Positions 11,562 through 22,488 of a DNA stretch of 64,000 nt are shown piece after piece (position 1 is the stretch's first letter; every line of letters starts with the position of its first letter). The DNA comes from Burkholderiaceae bacterium (GTDB lineage Bacteria > Pseudomonadota > Gammaproteobacteria > Burkholderiales > Burkholderiaceae_A): NCBI GenBank assembly GCA_018882785.1, contig VERI01000001.1:1-64000 (forward strand), in the 5' to 3' direction. The notes below the pieces were generated by a model. That model had not been told where the DNA came from. It saw only the letters and a list, made by a program, of their open reading frames with translations, and searched no databases. The position numbers and the translations under genes are program-made.

Positions 11562-11675
11562 ATGAAAGTGTTGGCATCTGTTCGGCGTATCTGCCGTAAC
11601 TGCAAGATTATTCGTCGCCACGGCGTCGTGCGTGTGATCTGTACCGATCCGCGTCACAAGCAGCGCCAGGGCTAA
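11562..11675 (+). CDS. rpmJ: 50S ribosomal protein L36 (37 aa)
   Basis: Manual translation: [37 protein letters not shown]. Confidence 0.95.
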   Translation: MKVLASVRRICRNCKIIRRHGVVRVICTDPRHKQRQG

Positions 11676-11700
11676 CTTATAGGGAAATCAGGAGCACACC

Positions 11701-12066
11701 ATGGCACGTATTGCCGGCATTAACATCCCCAACCATCAGCATGCCGAGATTGGCCTGACCGCCATCTACGGCATCGGACGGCCGCGCGCCCGCGATATCT
11801 GCGACGCTGCGGGCGTTGCGTATTCGAAAAAGGTCAAAGATCTCACCGATGACGAACTCGAGCGCCTGCGTGCCGAGGTAGGCAAGCTCACTACCGAGGG
11901 TGATCTGCGCCGTGAGGTCTCCATGAGCATCAAGCGCCTGATGGACCTGGGCTGCTACCGCGGTCTACGCCATCGTCGTGGCCTGCCGGTTCGCGGTCAG
12001 CGTACCCGGACCAATGCGCGAACCCGTAAGGGCCCGAAAAAGGCTGCTGCGGCTCTGAAGAAATAA
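11701..12066 (+). CDS. rpsM: 30S ribosomal protein S13
   Basis: [30 protein letters not shown]. Confidence 0.96.
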   Translation: MARIAGINIPNHQHAEIGLTAIYGIGRPRARDICDAAGVAYSKKVKDLTDDELERLRAEVGKLTTEGDLRREVSMSIKRLMDLGCYRGLRHRRGLPVRGQRTRTNARTRKGPKKAAAALKK

Positions 12067-12081
12067 AGCGAGAGGCAAGAT

Positions 12082-12486
12082 ATGGCAAAAGCAGGCACGA
12101 CCGGCGCATCACAGCGCACCCGTAAAAAAGTTCGTAAGAATGTGACGGACGCAGTGGCCCACATTCATGCGTCCTTCAACAACACCATCATTACGATCAC
12201 CGATCGCCAGGGCAATGCCTTGTCCTGGGCCTCGAGCGGTGGCGCAGGTTTCAAGGGATCTCGCAAGAGCACACCCTTTGCTGCCCAGGTTGCTGCTGAG
12301 GCGGCTGGCCGTGTGGCCATGGAGTGCGGTGTGAAAAACGTCGAGGTTCGTATCACCGGACCCGGACCCGGACGCGAGTCCACTGTCCGCGCCTTGAATG
12401 CGTTGGGCATGAAGGTGACGCAGATCTCTGACATCACCCCCGTGCCACACAATGGCTGCAGGCCTCCAAAGCGTCGCCGGATCTGA
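12082..12486 (+). CDS. rpsK: 30S ribosomal protein S11
   Basis: [43 protein letters not shown]. Confidence 0.97.
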   Translation: MAKAGTTGASQRTRKKVRKNVTDAVAHIHASFNNTIITITDRQGNALSWASSGGAGFKGSRKSTPFAAQVAAEAAGRVAMECGVKNVEVRITGPGPGRESTVRALNALGMKVTQISDITPVPHNGCRPPKRRRI

Positions 12487-12581
12487 TCCAGCCAGACAAG
12501 TTTGATGTACGAAAAGACCCCGGCGTCTTTGGATGCTCGGGATGTGTTGAAAGACCACCGTCGGGAATCGTCCTGACATCT

Positions 12582-12612
12582 CGCGGCAAGATGAATTTCT
12601 TGCGGCGTTTTT
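12582..12612 (+). promoter_or_regulatory. Terminator/attenuator-like hairpin directly upstream of rpsD
   Basis: CGCGGCAAG-ATGAATTT-CTTGCGGCG-TTTTT; 9-bp stem with one G/G mismatch, then T5. Confidence 0.5.
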
Positions 12613-12627
12613 CGAAAAGGAATCGAA

Positions 12628-13251
12628 GTGGCACGTTACTCTGGACCACGTTGTAAATTATCTCGTCGGGAAGGCACCGATCTGGGGCTGAAAAGCGCCC
12701 GGCGTTCTCTCGACTCGAAATGCAAGCAGGACAGCAAACCCGGCCAGCATGGCCGCACATCCGGTGCCCGTCTGTCCGACTATGGCAAACAGCTTCGCGA
12801 AAAGCAGAAGGTGAAGCGCATCTATGGCATGTTGGAGCGGCAGTTTCGTCGTTACTTCGCCAGCGCCAGCCAGGCCAAGGGCAATACGGGTGAGAGCCTG
12901 TTGCAGCTGCTCGAGTCTCGGCTAGATAACGTTGTCTATCGCATGGGTTTTGGTTCGACGCGCGCAGAGGCCCGCCAGCTGGTGAGCCATCGGGCCATTC
13001 TGGTGAATGGAAAGTGCGTGAATATCCCTTCGGCCCACATCCGTCCGAACGATGTGATCTCTCTGACCGATAAATCCAAGGCACAGGCACGGATCCTCTC
13101 GGCAATTCAGCTTGCTGAGCAGAATGGCTTCCCGTCTTGGGTGTCGGTAGACACAAAAAAAATGGAGGGCGTGTTCAAGCAGCTTCCAGACCGCTCCGAT
13201 CTTGCTGCGGACATCAACGAAAGCTTGATTGTTGAGTTGTACTCACGCTAA
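12628..13251 (+). CDS. rpsD: 30S ribosomal protein S4 (GTG start)
   Basis: [33 protein letters not shown]. Confidence 0.97.
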   Translation: MARYSGPRCKLSRREGTDLGLKSARRSLDSKCKQDSKPGQHGRTSGARLSDYGKQLREKQKVKRIYGMLERQFRRYFASASQAKGNTGESLLQLLESRLDNVVYRMGFGSTRAEARQLVSHRAILVNGKCVNIPSAHIRPNDVISLTDKSKAQARILSAIQLAEQNGFPSWVSVDTKKMEGVFKQLPDRSDLAADINESLIVELYSR

Positions 13252-13269
13252 TCATCGCGAAGGAATTTT

Positions 13270-14244
13270 ATGCAAACAGCATTTCTCAAGCCGCGCATCA
13301 TTGAAGTAGAGCCTACCGGAGTTAATTCCGCCAAGATTGTCATGGAGCCGTTTGAGCGGGGATTCGGCCATACGCTGGGCAATGCCCTGCGCCGGGTGCT
13401 GCTCTCCTCAATGGAGGGGTTTGCACCAACCGAGGTTCAGATCGCCGGTGTTGTGCACGAGTACTCCACCATTGAGGGCGTTCAGGAAGATGTTGTCGAC
13501 CTGCTGCTCAACTTAAAGGGCGTGGTGTTTGACCTTGAGGGCCGAAATGATGTGCTCATCTCCTTGCGTAAGCAAGGCGGCGGCACTGTCAAGGCATCTG
13601 ATTTTGATCTTCCCCATGATGTAAAAGTCATCAATCCGGACCATGTGCTTGCACACGTGTCTGACAACACCAAGCTTGAGCTTCAGGTTCGCGTCGAAAA
13701 AGGCCGTGGCTATGTGCCGGGTACCCTGCGCACCATGGCCGATGAGGGCAGTCGGGCGATTGGCCGGATTGTTCTTGACGCATCGTTTTCGCCAATTCGT
13801 CGCGTGAGCTATACCGTTGAAAGTGCACGTGTTGAGCAGCGTACAGACCTGGATCGTCTGGTGATTGAGGTGCAGACCAATGGTGTCATCAATCCTGAGG
13901 ATGCAGTCCGTCGTGCCGCACGAATTCTGGTCGACCAGCTGTCGGTGTTTGCAGCCCTAGAGGGCGGCGAACAGGTTGCCGAGGCCGGCCGAGGCGTGAG
14001 CGTCGATCCGATGCTGCTGCGCCCTGTTGATGATCTCGAGCTGACCGTTCGCTCGGCCAACTGTCTGAAGGCAGAGAGCATTTATTACATCGGCGACCTG
14101 ATTCAACGCACCGAAAACGAGCTCTTAAAGACCCCGAATCTCGGCCGTAAGTCGCTCAATGAAATCAAGGAAGTTCTCGCATCACGTGGCCTGACGCTCG
14201 GCATGAAGCTCGAGAACTGGCCGCCCGCAGGGCTCGACCGCTAA
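13270..14244 (+). CDS. rpoA: DNA-directed RNA polymerase subunit alpha
   Basis: [44 protein letters not shown]. Confidence 0.98.
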   Translation: MQTAFLKPRIIEVEPTGVNSAKIVMEPFERGFGHTLGNALRRVLLSSMEGFAPTEVQIAGVVHEYSTIEGVQEDVVDLLLNLKGVVFDLEGRNDVLISLRKQGGGTVKASDFDLPHDVKVINPDHVLAHVSDNTKLELQVRVEKGRGYVPGTLRTMADEGSRAIGRIVLDASFSPIRRVSYTVESARVEQRTDLDRLVIEVQTNGVINPEDAVRRAARILVDQLSVFAALEGGEQVAEAGRGVSVDPMLLRPVDDLELTVRSANCLKAESIYYIGDLIQRTENELLKTPNLGRKSLNEIKEVLASRGLTLGMKLENWPPAGLDR

Positions 14245-14259
14245 TTAAGGAGAAACACC

Positions 14260-14658
14260 ATGCGTCACCGACTCGGATTACGCAAACTAAATCGCACATC
14301 GAGCCACCGGCTCGCCATGCTGCGCAATATGGCCAATGCCCTGTTGCGCCATGAGTCCATTAAGACCACCCTGCCGAAGGCCAAGGAGCTGCGCAAGGTG
14401 ATTGAGCCCCTCATCACTATGGGCAAATCGCCGACACTTGCCAATCGTCGCCTGGCATTCGATCGTCTGCGCGACCGAGAAATCGTGGGTAAATTGTTCG
14501 CAGAGATCGGTCCGCGTTATGCGTCCCGGCCGGGCGGCTACTGTCGCATTCTTAAGTTCGGTTTTCGGCCAGGCGATAATGCACCGATGGCCCTGATGGA
14601 ATTGGTGGATCGTCCGCAGCCTGCGGAGACAGCGGAGTCAGAGCAGAAGGCGGCTTAA
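14260..14658 (+). CDS. rplQ: 50S ribosomal protein L17
   Basis: [45 protein letters not shown]. Confidence 0.97.
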   Translation: MRHRLGLRKLNRTSSHRLAMLRNMANALLRHESIKTTLPKAKELRKVIEPLITMGKSPTLANRRLAFDRLRDREIVGKLFAEIGPRYASRPGGYCRILKFGFRPGDNAPMALMELVDRPQPAETAESEQKAA

Positions 14659-14688
14659 GTGTCTTGTATTTTGTTTTATTAACATTCG

Positions 14689-14719
14689 GGCCCCGTAAGG
14701 GGCCTGTTTGTTTTCTTTT
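14689..14719 (+). terminator. Intrinsic terminator after rplQ
   Basis: GGCCCC-GTAA-GGGGCC followed by T-rich tgtttgttttctttt. Confidence 0.75.
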
Positions 14720-14748
14720 CCGGTTTTTTTAGTTTTAAAGGATCTTGC

Positions 14749-16044
14749 ATGAAGCGCGTATGGGTGGCGGCTGGCACTGCAATTATCTTGTCTGTGGCGT
14801 TGATCTCTTGTGGCCAGCAGACCCAAGACGGCAGCAAGGGAGCTGCGCCCACCAAGGGTGCCGGCGGGCCGCCGGCGGGTTTACCAGCGCCAGAGGTCGA
14901 GGTCATCGTTGCCACGCCAGGCCAGGCCACGATTACCCAGGAGCTCCCGGGACGTCTGCAGGCGGTGCGAACCTCACAGGTCCGTGCCCGAGTGGAGGGC
15001 ATCATTGAGCGCCGACTGTTTAAGGAAGGGTCGGATGTAAAAGAGGGCACCCCGCTTTTTCGCATCGACCCACGCAACTATCAGGCCGCGTTTGAATCGG
15101 CCAGGGCGGATCAGCTTGCAGCCAAACTGCTCGTGGATCGCTATCGGCCTTTGCTCGAGGTCAAGGCGGTGAGCCAGCAGGAGTTTGATCTTGCCGAGGC
15201 CAGGCTTAAGCAGGCAGATGCGGCGCTGATGCGATCAAAGATTGATCTTGAAAATACAACGGTTCCGGCGCCGATCTCCGGTCGGGTTGGACGTGAGCTG
15301 GTGACCGAGGGTGCGCTGGTTGGCCGTGGCGAGGCAACACCACTCACTGTCATTGAGCAGATTGATCCGATTTTTGCGAATTTCACCCAGTCAGGTGCAG
15401 ATCTCCAACGGCTTCGTCAGGCAATCAAGCGTGGCCGACTCAAAGAGGCAGACCGGGCAAAGGTGCAACTGATTCTGGAAGATGGCAGCGTGTACGCCCG
15501 TCCGGGCCGATTGATTTTTTCAGATCTGGCGGTTGATCCGGCGACGGGCAGTGTATCGATGCGGGCTGAGTTTCCCAATCCTCAGCGTGAATTGCTCCCC
15601 GGAGCATTCGTGCGGATTCGTTTTCCTGAGGCTGTGGCAGAGGACGTTATCCTGCTGCCGCAACGTGCTGTACAGGCAGGCCCCATGGGTCAATTCGTCA
15701 CCGTTGTCGATGCCCAGGGAAAGGCGGTTGCGATGCCTGTGAAGACAGCGGGCATGAGTGGCCCGAATTTTGTAATCGCCGAAGGCCTTAAGGGTGGCGA
15801 ACAGGTTGTGGTCAATGGCCTACAGCGTGCACGCCCGGGCACAACGGTGCGCCCCGTGGTGCTGGGCCCAGATGGAAAGCCGCTGCCGAAGCCTGAACCG
15901 CCAGCCGAGCAGGCACCGGCACCGGATTCATCTTCGAAACCGACGGCGGGTAGCGAGAAGGCTGCGCCGATCAGCAAAGAAACGCCCGTCGTGCCGGGTG
16001 CGGATAAAGCGTCGGCACCTGCCCCTAGCCCCGAAAAAAAATAG
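14749..16044 (+). CDS. RND efflux periplasmic adaptor (AcrA/MexA-like lipoprotein)
   Basis: Lipobox LISC; membrane fusion protein motifs (PGRLQAVRTSQVRARVEGIIERRLFKEGSDVKEGTPLFRIDPRNYQAA). Confidence 0.93.
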   Translation: MKRVWVAAGTAIILSVALISCGQQTQDGSKGAAPTKGAGGPPAGLPAPEVEVIVATPGQATITQELPGRLQAVRTSQVRARVEGIIERRLFKEGSDVKEGTPLFRIDPRNYQAAFESARADQLAAKLLVDRYRPLLEVKAVSQQEFDLAEARLKQADAALMRSKIDLENTTVPAPISGRVGRELVTEGALVGRGEATPLTVIEQIDPIFANFTQSGADLQRLRQAIKRGRLKEADRAKVQLILEDGSVYARPGRLIFSDLAVDPATGSVSMRAEFPNPQRELLPGAFVRIRFPEAVAEDVILLPQRAVQAGPMGQFVTVVDAQGKAVAMPVKTAGMSGPNFVIAEGLKGGEQVVVNGLQRARPGTTVRPVVLGPDGKPLPKPEPPAEQAPAPDSSSKPTAGSEKAAPISKETPVVPGADKASAPAPSPEKK

Positions 16045-16053
16045 ACCCTAGCG

Positions 16054-19000
16054 ATGTTCTCGAAATTTTTCATTGACCGCCCCGTTTTTGCCTGGGTGAT
16101 TGCGCTGGTCATTGTGCTGGCGGGTCTGCTTGCCCTGCGCAGTCTGCCGCTGTCGCAATACCCGGCTGTAGCGCCGCCGGCGATTTCCTTCAACATCACC
16201 TATCCCGGTGCCTCGGCGAAGGTGGTTGAAGATACTGTCACGGCGCTGATTGAGCAGGAGATGAATGGCATCGAGAACCTGCTCTATATGGAGTCCGCGT
16301 CGGAGCAGGGCGTTGGCACCGTAACCCTGACCTTCCGGCCGGGGACCAATATCGATATTGCGTCTGTCGAGGCACAGAATCGATTCAAGCGAATTGAGGC
16401 ACGGCTTCCTGATGATGTGCGCAGGCTCGGTGTTCCTGTGACCAAGCCATCGCGCAATTACGTTATGTTTGTTAGCCTGTTTTCTCCAGACAAAAGCAGG
16501 AGTTCGGTGGATCTGGGCAGTTTTGCAGCCGCCAATGTGCTGGATGCTGTCCGACGGGTGAAGGGCGTCGGTGAGGCAATTTTATTCGGTACCGAATATT
16601 CCATGCGGGTCTGGCTGGCACCGGAAAAGCTGCATGCGTACAGCCTTTCGCCCGGGGATGTTACCCGTGCGATACGGGCGCAAAACGTGGAGCTCGCAAC
16701 GGGTGAAATTGGCCAGGCGCCTGCCGCATCCGGCCAGCAGCTCAATGCGGTGATTGTGAGTCGAAGCCGACTGCAGACCCCAGAGGAGTTCAACAACATT
16801 CTGATTCGGACGCTGCCCAATGGGGCTGCGATTCGCCTAAAGGATGTGGCACGCGTTGAGCTTGGAAGTGAAAACTACAACATCTACGCGCGTCTGAATG
16901 GACAGCCGAACGCTGCAATCGCAATTCGGGTGGCGCCTGATGGCAATGCGCTGGATGTAGTGAAGGCCGTGCGTGCCAAGATGACTGAAATGGCATCGAA
17001 TTTCCCGACAGGCATTTCCTGGGATGTGCCATATGACACCTCGCGTTTTGTTGATATCTCCATCAATGAAGTGCTGAAGACCTTGGTCGAGGCGATGATT
17101 CTGGTGTTCCTGGTGATGTACCTGTTCTTGGAAAACTTTCGGGCGACATTGATTCCTGCAATTGTCGTCCCCGTTGCCCTGACAGGCGCCTTAGCGGGTC
17201 TTTTTGCGTTTGGCTATTCCATCAATGTGCTCACGCTATTTGCAATGGTGCTGGCCATTGGCATCGTGGTGGACGATGCAATTGTTGTCGTTGAGGCTGC
17301 GGAACGGATCATGACCACCGAAGGCCTAAGCCCCCGAGAGGCCACCCGTAAGGCCATGGACCAGATTTTTAATGCGATCGTTGGTATCACGTTGGTTCTC
17401 TCCGCCGTCTTTGCCCCGATGCTGTTTTTCGGCGGATCCGTAGGCGTGATCTATCGGCAGTTTGCAGTCACCCTGATTCTCACAATGCTCTTTTCGGCGT
17501 TGATGGCCTTAACACTTACCCCCGCGCTATGCGCGAGTCTTTTAAAACATCACTCCGGTAAAGAGCTGATGCCTACCCGGGGATTTTTTGGCTGGTTTAA
17601 TCGGCTGTTTGCCCGCACAACCGAGGGCTATCGGTCCTGGGTCGGACGTGCCCTGCAGCAGACGGGCCGCTACTTCGTACTCTATGGAGTGATCATCGCG
17701 GCGACTGCCTGGTTATTTCTGCACCTGCCGGGCAGTTTTCTTCCGGAAGAGGATCAGGGCTATTTCATTACGGTGGTCCAGCTTCCACCGGGTGCGTCTC
17801 AGGAGCGGACCGTCGAAGTCCTTGAGCAGGTGGAGCAGTTTTATCTGAAGCAGCCTGAAGTCGCGAAGGTAATTGGCGTGGTCGGCTTTTCTTTTTTTGG
17901 CCGTGGACAGAATGCGGCCTTGGCCTTTGTTCGATTAAAAGAGTGGGAGGATCGGCCTGGTGCGAATCAGTCATCGGTCGCCGTGATTCGTCGGGCCAAT
18001 ATGGCCTTCTTTCAGATCAAGCAGGCGATGATTTTTGCAATCAATCCGCCACCCATCCCAGAGCTCGCAGCCACGGGTGGATTCGACTTCCGTCTTCAGG
18101 ATCGCTCGGGTGTTGGCCGAGAGCGACTGATGGAGGCGCGCAATATTGCCTTGGGAATGGCCAGCGGTAATCCTGTATTCGCAGGTGTTCGGCCGGAAGG
18201 GCAGGAGGCCGGCCCGCAGCTGCTTTTGGATATCAATCGACGCAAGGCTGAAACTCTGGGTGTTTCGATTGCGGATCTAAACGAAACCCTTCAGTCCACA
18301 CTTGGCGTTGCCTATATCAATGACTTTGAGCGTCAGGGAAGAATTCTTCGCGTGTTGATGCAGGCCGACTCCGAGCTGCGGACGTCGCCTGAGCAGCTGC
18401 TTACCCTTTCGGTCAGAAATCGCAGCGGCGGTATGGTGATGCTGTCTGAGCTGATCACGCCGCGATGGGTAGTCGGTGCACCTAAGTTGGATCGTTATAA
18501 CGGGCTGCCCTCAATGAAGATCGCGGGCGGGCCAGCGCCCGGCCGGAGCACCGGCGAGGCGATGCAGGCGATGGAAGAGATTGCGGGAAAACTGCCTCCG
18601 GGATTCGGCTATGAATGGTCGGGCACTTCATACGAGGAGAAACTCTCCGGCAGTCAGGCCCCATTTCTTTTCGCCCTCTCGCTTCTTGTGGTTTTCCTTG
18701 CGTTGGCAGCACTGTATGAGAGCTGGTCGATTCCTTTTGCTGTGATTCTTGTGGTGCCATTAGGCGTTTTTGGCGCCACGCTGGCCGTGAACCTGCGGGG
18801 ACTGCCCAACGACGTGTATTTCAAAGTGGGGCTCATCGCGATCATCGGGCTGTCATCCAAGAATGCCATTCTGATCATTGAATACGCCCGAGAGCTACAG
18901 CAGCGCGGCATGGACTTGATCGACGCAACACTGGAAGCCTGTCGGCTTCGATTCAGGCCGATCCTGATGACATCGTTTGCCTTTATTCTGGGTGTGTTGC

Positions 19001-19179
19001 CGCTGGCGATATCCACGGGTGCTGGTGCCAATAGCCGTCATGCAATTGGCACCGGGGTTATTGGCGGAATGTTGGCTGCAACATTTCTTGCGATCATTCT
19101 TGTGCCCGTATTTTTTGTCGTGGTAAGAAAAATATTTCCGGATCGATCGCTGGCATCCAAAGAGGTGCGCCATGACTAA
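16054..19179 (+). CDS. RND efflux inner-membrane transporter (AcrB/MexB-like, HAE1 family)
   Basis: 1041 aa, MFSKFFIDRPVFAWVIALVIVLAGLLALRSLPLSQYPAVAPP. Confidence 0.96.
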   Translation: MFSKFFIDRPVFAWVIALVIVLAGLLALRSLPLSQYPAVAPPAISFNITYPGASAKVVEDTVTALIEQEMNGIENLLYMESASEQGVGTVTLTFRPGTNIDIASVEAQNRFKRIEARLPDDVRRLGVPVTKPSRNYVMFVSLFSPDKSRSSVDLGSFAAANVLDAVRRVKGVGEAILFGTEYSMRVWLAPEKLHAYSLSPGDVTRAIRAQNVELATGEIGQAPAASGQQLNAVIVSRSRLQTPEEFNNILIRTLPNGAAIRLKDVARVELGSENYNIYARLNGQPNAAIAIRVAPDGNALDVVKAVRAKMTEMASNFPTGISWDVPYDTSRFVDISINEVLKTLVEAMILVFLVMYLFLENFRATLIPAIVVPVALTGALAGLFAFGYSINVLTLFAMVLAIGIVVDDAIVVVEAAERIMTTEGLSPREATRKAMDQIFNAIVGITLVLSAVFAPMLFFGGSVGVIYRQFAVTLILTMLFSALMALTLTPALCASLLKHHSGKELMPTRGFFGWFNRLFARTTEGYRSWVGRALQQTGRYFVLYGVIIAATAWLFLHLPGSFLPEEDQGYFITVVQLPPGASQERTVEVLEQVEQFYLKQPEVAKVIGVVGFSFFGRGQNAALAFVRLKEWEDRPGANQSSVAVIRRANMAFFQIKQAMIFAINPPPIPELAATGGFDFRLQDRSGVGRERLMEARNIALGMASGNPVFAGVRPEGQEAGPQLLLDINRRKAETLGVSIADLNETLQSTLGVAYINDFERQGRILRVLMQADSELRTSPEQLLTLSVRNRSGGMVMLSELITPRWVVGAPKLDRYNGLPSMKIAGGPAPGRSTGEAMQAMEEIAGKLPPGFGYEWSGTSYEEKLSGSQAPFLFALSLLVVFLALAALYESWSIPFAVILVVPLGVFGATLAVNLRGLPNDVYFKVGLIAIIGLSSKNAILIIEYARELQQRGMDLIDATLEACRLRFRPILMTSFAFILGVLPLAISTGAGANSRHAIGTGVIGGMLAATFLAIILVPVFFVVVRKIFPDRSLASKEVRHD

Positions 19180-20551
19180 ATGGTTGTGGGCGCTCATGCC
19201 GATGGCCTTTGTCTCGGGCTGTGCATGGATGGCACCACAGGCTGAGCGGCCCGTGGCCCCGGTGCCCGCCGAATGGCCAGTGCGCGTCGAAACGTTGACA
19301 TCTGAATTGCCTGCCCAATCTTGGCAGGACCTCTTTCCCGATCCCCGCTTGCAGGCAATGATTCAGGCGGCGATTGAGCATAACCGTGAGATGCGAATCG
19401 CGGTGGCGCGGGTAGAGGAGGCGCGTGCGTTGTATGGAATCCAGCGGGCCGATCAGCTGCCCAATCTGGCGATCAATGCATCCCAGAGCGCATTAAGTCT
19501 GCCTTCAAATGTCACCCTCAGAACCCAGGCCGTGACCCGCCGTTTTGATGTCAATGTGGGCATCTTGGCCTACGAGCTCGATTTCTGGGGTCGGGTTGCC
19601 AGCCTAAGTGAGGCTGCCCGATCGCTATTTCTTGCCACTGAGGAGGCGCAGCGGGCGTTTCGATTGGGGCTGATTGCAGATGTCGTGGATGCATATCTCG
19701 CGCTGAAAGAGGCCGAGGAGAGGTCGGCACTCGCCAGACTTACCCTCGAGGGTCGTACCGAGATGCTCGGCCTGGTGAGCAAGCGCCGCGAGGTTGGCCT
19801 GGCCGGTGATCTTGATGTGCTTACAGCGCAGGGCGCCCGTGACGCCGCCCGCGCTGAGCTCGCATCCCTTGAGCGGCAGCGCGGACTTGCTGAGAATTTT
19901 TTGCGTGCTCTCTTGGGAACGGATCGTCGAGACTGGCCAGAGGGCAGGCTGCTCGCAGATCAGCAGTTCACGCCACGGGTTCCTTCCGGGCTACCGGCAG
20001 AACTGCTCGCACGCAGGCCGGACATCTTGGCTGCCGAACGCCGGCTCATGGCGGCAAATGCAAATATCGGCGCCGCCCGTGCCGCTTTTTTTCCGCGAAT
20101 CAGTCTGACGGCCACTGGCGGAACCGCAAGCCCCGAACTCTCGGGCCTGTTTGATAGCGCCAGTGGTGCGTGGTCGTTTACACCCAGTATCAGCCTGCCG
20201 ATTTTCTCTGGCGGCCGTAATCGTGCAGCCCTTGATCTGGCAGAGGTTCGCAAGAACATTTCAGTTGCTGAGTATGAGCGGGTGATCCAACAGGCGTTTC
20301 GCGAAGTAGCAGATGCGCTCGTATCGCGATCCCAGATTACAGAACAGTTAGATGCCTTGCTGGCATTGGAGCAGTCCCAGATCCAGCGACGACGGCTCGC
20401 GCAGGCCCGCTATCAGGCAGGGATCGCGAGTTTTCTCGAGGTGCTCGACGCCCAGCGCGACGAGTTCAATGCCCGCCAGACGGTGATTCAGTCGAGGCGG
20501 GCATTACTCACCACGGCAGCCCGCCTACATAAGGCCTTGGCAAGCGATTAG
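19172..20551 (+). CDS. RND efflux outer-membrane lipoprotein (OprM/NodT family)
   Basis: Lipobox VSGC; TolC-like repeats; overlaps the upstream gene by 8 bp. Confidence 0.94.
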   Translation: MTKWLWALMPMAFVSGCAWMAPQAERPVAPVPAEWPVRVETLTSELPAQSWQDLFPDPRLQAMIQAAIEHNREMRIAVARVEEARALYGIQRADQLPNLAINASQSALSLPSNVTLRTQAVTRRFDVNVGILAYELDFWGRVASLSEAARSLFLATEEAQRAFRLGLIADVVDAYLALKEAEERSALARLTLEGRTEMLGLVSKRREVGLAGDLDVLTAQGARDAARAELASLERQRGLAENFLRALLGTDRRDWPEGRLLADQQFTPRVPSGLPAELLARRPDILAAERRLMAANANIGAARAAFFPRISLTATGGTASPELSGLFDSASGAWSFTPSISLPIFSGGRNRAALDLAEVRKNISVAEYERVIQQAFREVADALVSRSQITEQLDALLALEQSQIQRRRLAQARYQAGIASFLEVLDAQRDEFNARQTVIQSRRALLTTAARLHKALASD

Positions 20552-20563
20552 TGAGTGCTGCTA

Positions 20564-20588
20564 TCGCAAGGTGTCCGCACCTTGGCGA
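20564..20588. terminator. Possible shared terminator hairpin between convergent RND operon and hemB
   Basis: TCGC-AAGGTG-TCCG-CACCTT-g-GCGA; no clear U-tract. Confidence 0.4.
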
Positions 20589-21599
<1,011 letters not shown>

Positions 21600-21618
21600 C
21601 TATGCTGTGTGGTTATTA

Positions 21619-21648
21619 TTGGAAAATTTTCTGTCTTGGACATATCAT
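21619..21648 (+). promoter_or_regulatory. Candidate sigma70 promoter of the small RNA
   Basis: TTGGAA-N18-TATCAT (-10 matches 5/6); +1 expected near A21655. Confidence 0.6.
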
Positions 21649-21654
21649 GAACAC

Positions 21655-21748
21655 AGACGACTTGTCGTCTCCCGCTTCTCCTCCCTGAGCGGGTGCCTAA
21701 CCCATTTAGGCGTTCCCGCCCGGCGAATGATTCGCCGGGTTTTTTTTT
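21655..21748 (+). ncRNA. Candidate trans-acting small RNA with anti-Shine-Dalgarno loop
   Basis: Four stem-loops: AGACGA(CUUG)UCGUCU; CCCGCUU(CUCCUCCCU)GAGCGGG (with a U-G closing pair); GCCUAA(CCCAU)UUAGGC; CCCGGCGAA(UGA)UUCGCCGGG plus U9. Confidence 0.75.
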
Positions 21749-22428
21749 GTCTCCGGTGGCGCTAGAGGATCGGTCGGAAGCCCCCACCATTGTGCAATTT
21801 TTTCCAGCACCTCGTCTCGCCCGATTCGGCGGGTGGCCGAGAAAAGACTGACCGAGCACTGCGGCCCCCAGGAGTCCTGGTGCTCAGAGATGGAGCGGCG
21901 TGCCGTCGCCAATGCCTTTGCCTGTTCATTTCGGGTCAGCTTGTCCGCCTTGGTGAGCAGCACGTGAATGGGCTGTCGACGACGACTAAACCACTGCAGC
22001 ATCTGCAGATCCAGCGGGCCGAAGGGATGCCGAACATCCATTACTAGGATCATTCCAACCAGGCTGGATCGAGAGCCGAGAAATCCAGCCAGTTCCTGCT
22101 GCCAGCGGGCTTTGACGGCATGGCTAACGGCGGCGTAGCCATAGCCTGGAAGGTCAATCAGCCGGCCCACCTCGCGCTCTTGGTCCTGGAGGCTGAAGAC
22201 GTTAATCAGCTGGGTTCGGCCAGGGGTCTTGCTGCTAAAGGCCAGTCGCCGACGATTGCAGATGAGGTTGAGTGCCGAGGATTTGCCCGCATTGGAGCGG
22301 CCAGCGATGGCAATCTCCCCAGGGCCGATCATGGGGAGATCAGCGGACTGAGCAGCGCTGGTGAGGAAACTGATTCTCTGTATCCAGTCCTTCAGCGGCG
22401 GAGAAGGGCTGGCGGTTGGCTCGGACAT
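21706..22428 (-). CDS. engB: Ribosome biogenesis GTP-binding protein YsxC/EngB
   Basis: GRSNAGKSSALN, DLPGYGYA, LTKADK G-motifs. Confidence 0.93.
   Translation of the reverse strand: MSEPTASPSPPLKDWIQRISFLTSAAQSADLPMIGPGEIAIAGRSNAGKSSALNLICNRRRLAFSSKTPGRTQLINVFSLQDQEREVGRLIDLPGYGYAAVSHAVKARWQQELAGFLGSRSSLVGMILVMDVRHPFGPLDLQMLQWFSRRRQPIHVLLTKADKLTRNEQAKALATARRSISEHQDSWGPQCSVSLFSATRRIGRDEVLEKIAQWWGLPTDPLAPPETKKNPANHSPGGNA
21719..21748 (+). terminator. Strong plus-strand intrinsic terminator
   Basis: CCCGGCGAA-TGA-TTCGCCGGG followed by T9; flanking genes are on the minus strand. Confidence 0.88.
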
Positions 22429-22488
22429 TGGGGGTTCGGACTCGACTAAAATACGACGGATTCAGGAAGAGACGAGTTGGGAGTCATT

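Noticed and set aside
12591-12656. Short [24 protein letters not shown] overlapping rpsD start
   Set aside because: No good ribosome-binding site, starts in the loop of the hairpin, and chance short ORFs are common; would need ribosome profiling.
22429-22488. Possible promoter (TAAAAT) upstream of cytochrome c4
   Set aside because: No acceptable -35 at suitable spacing, so not reported as a feature.
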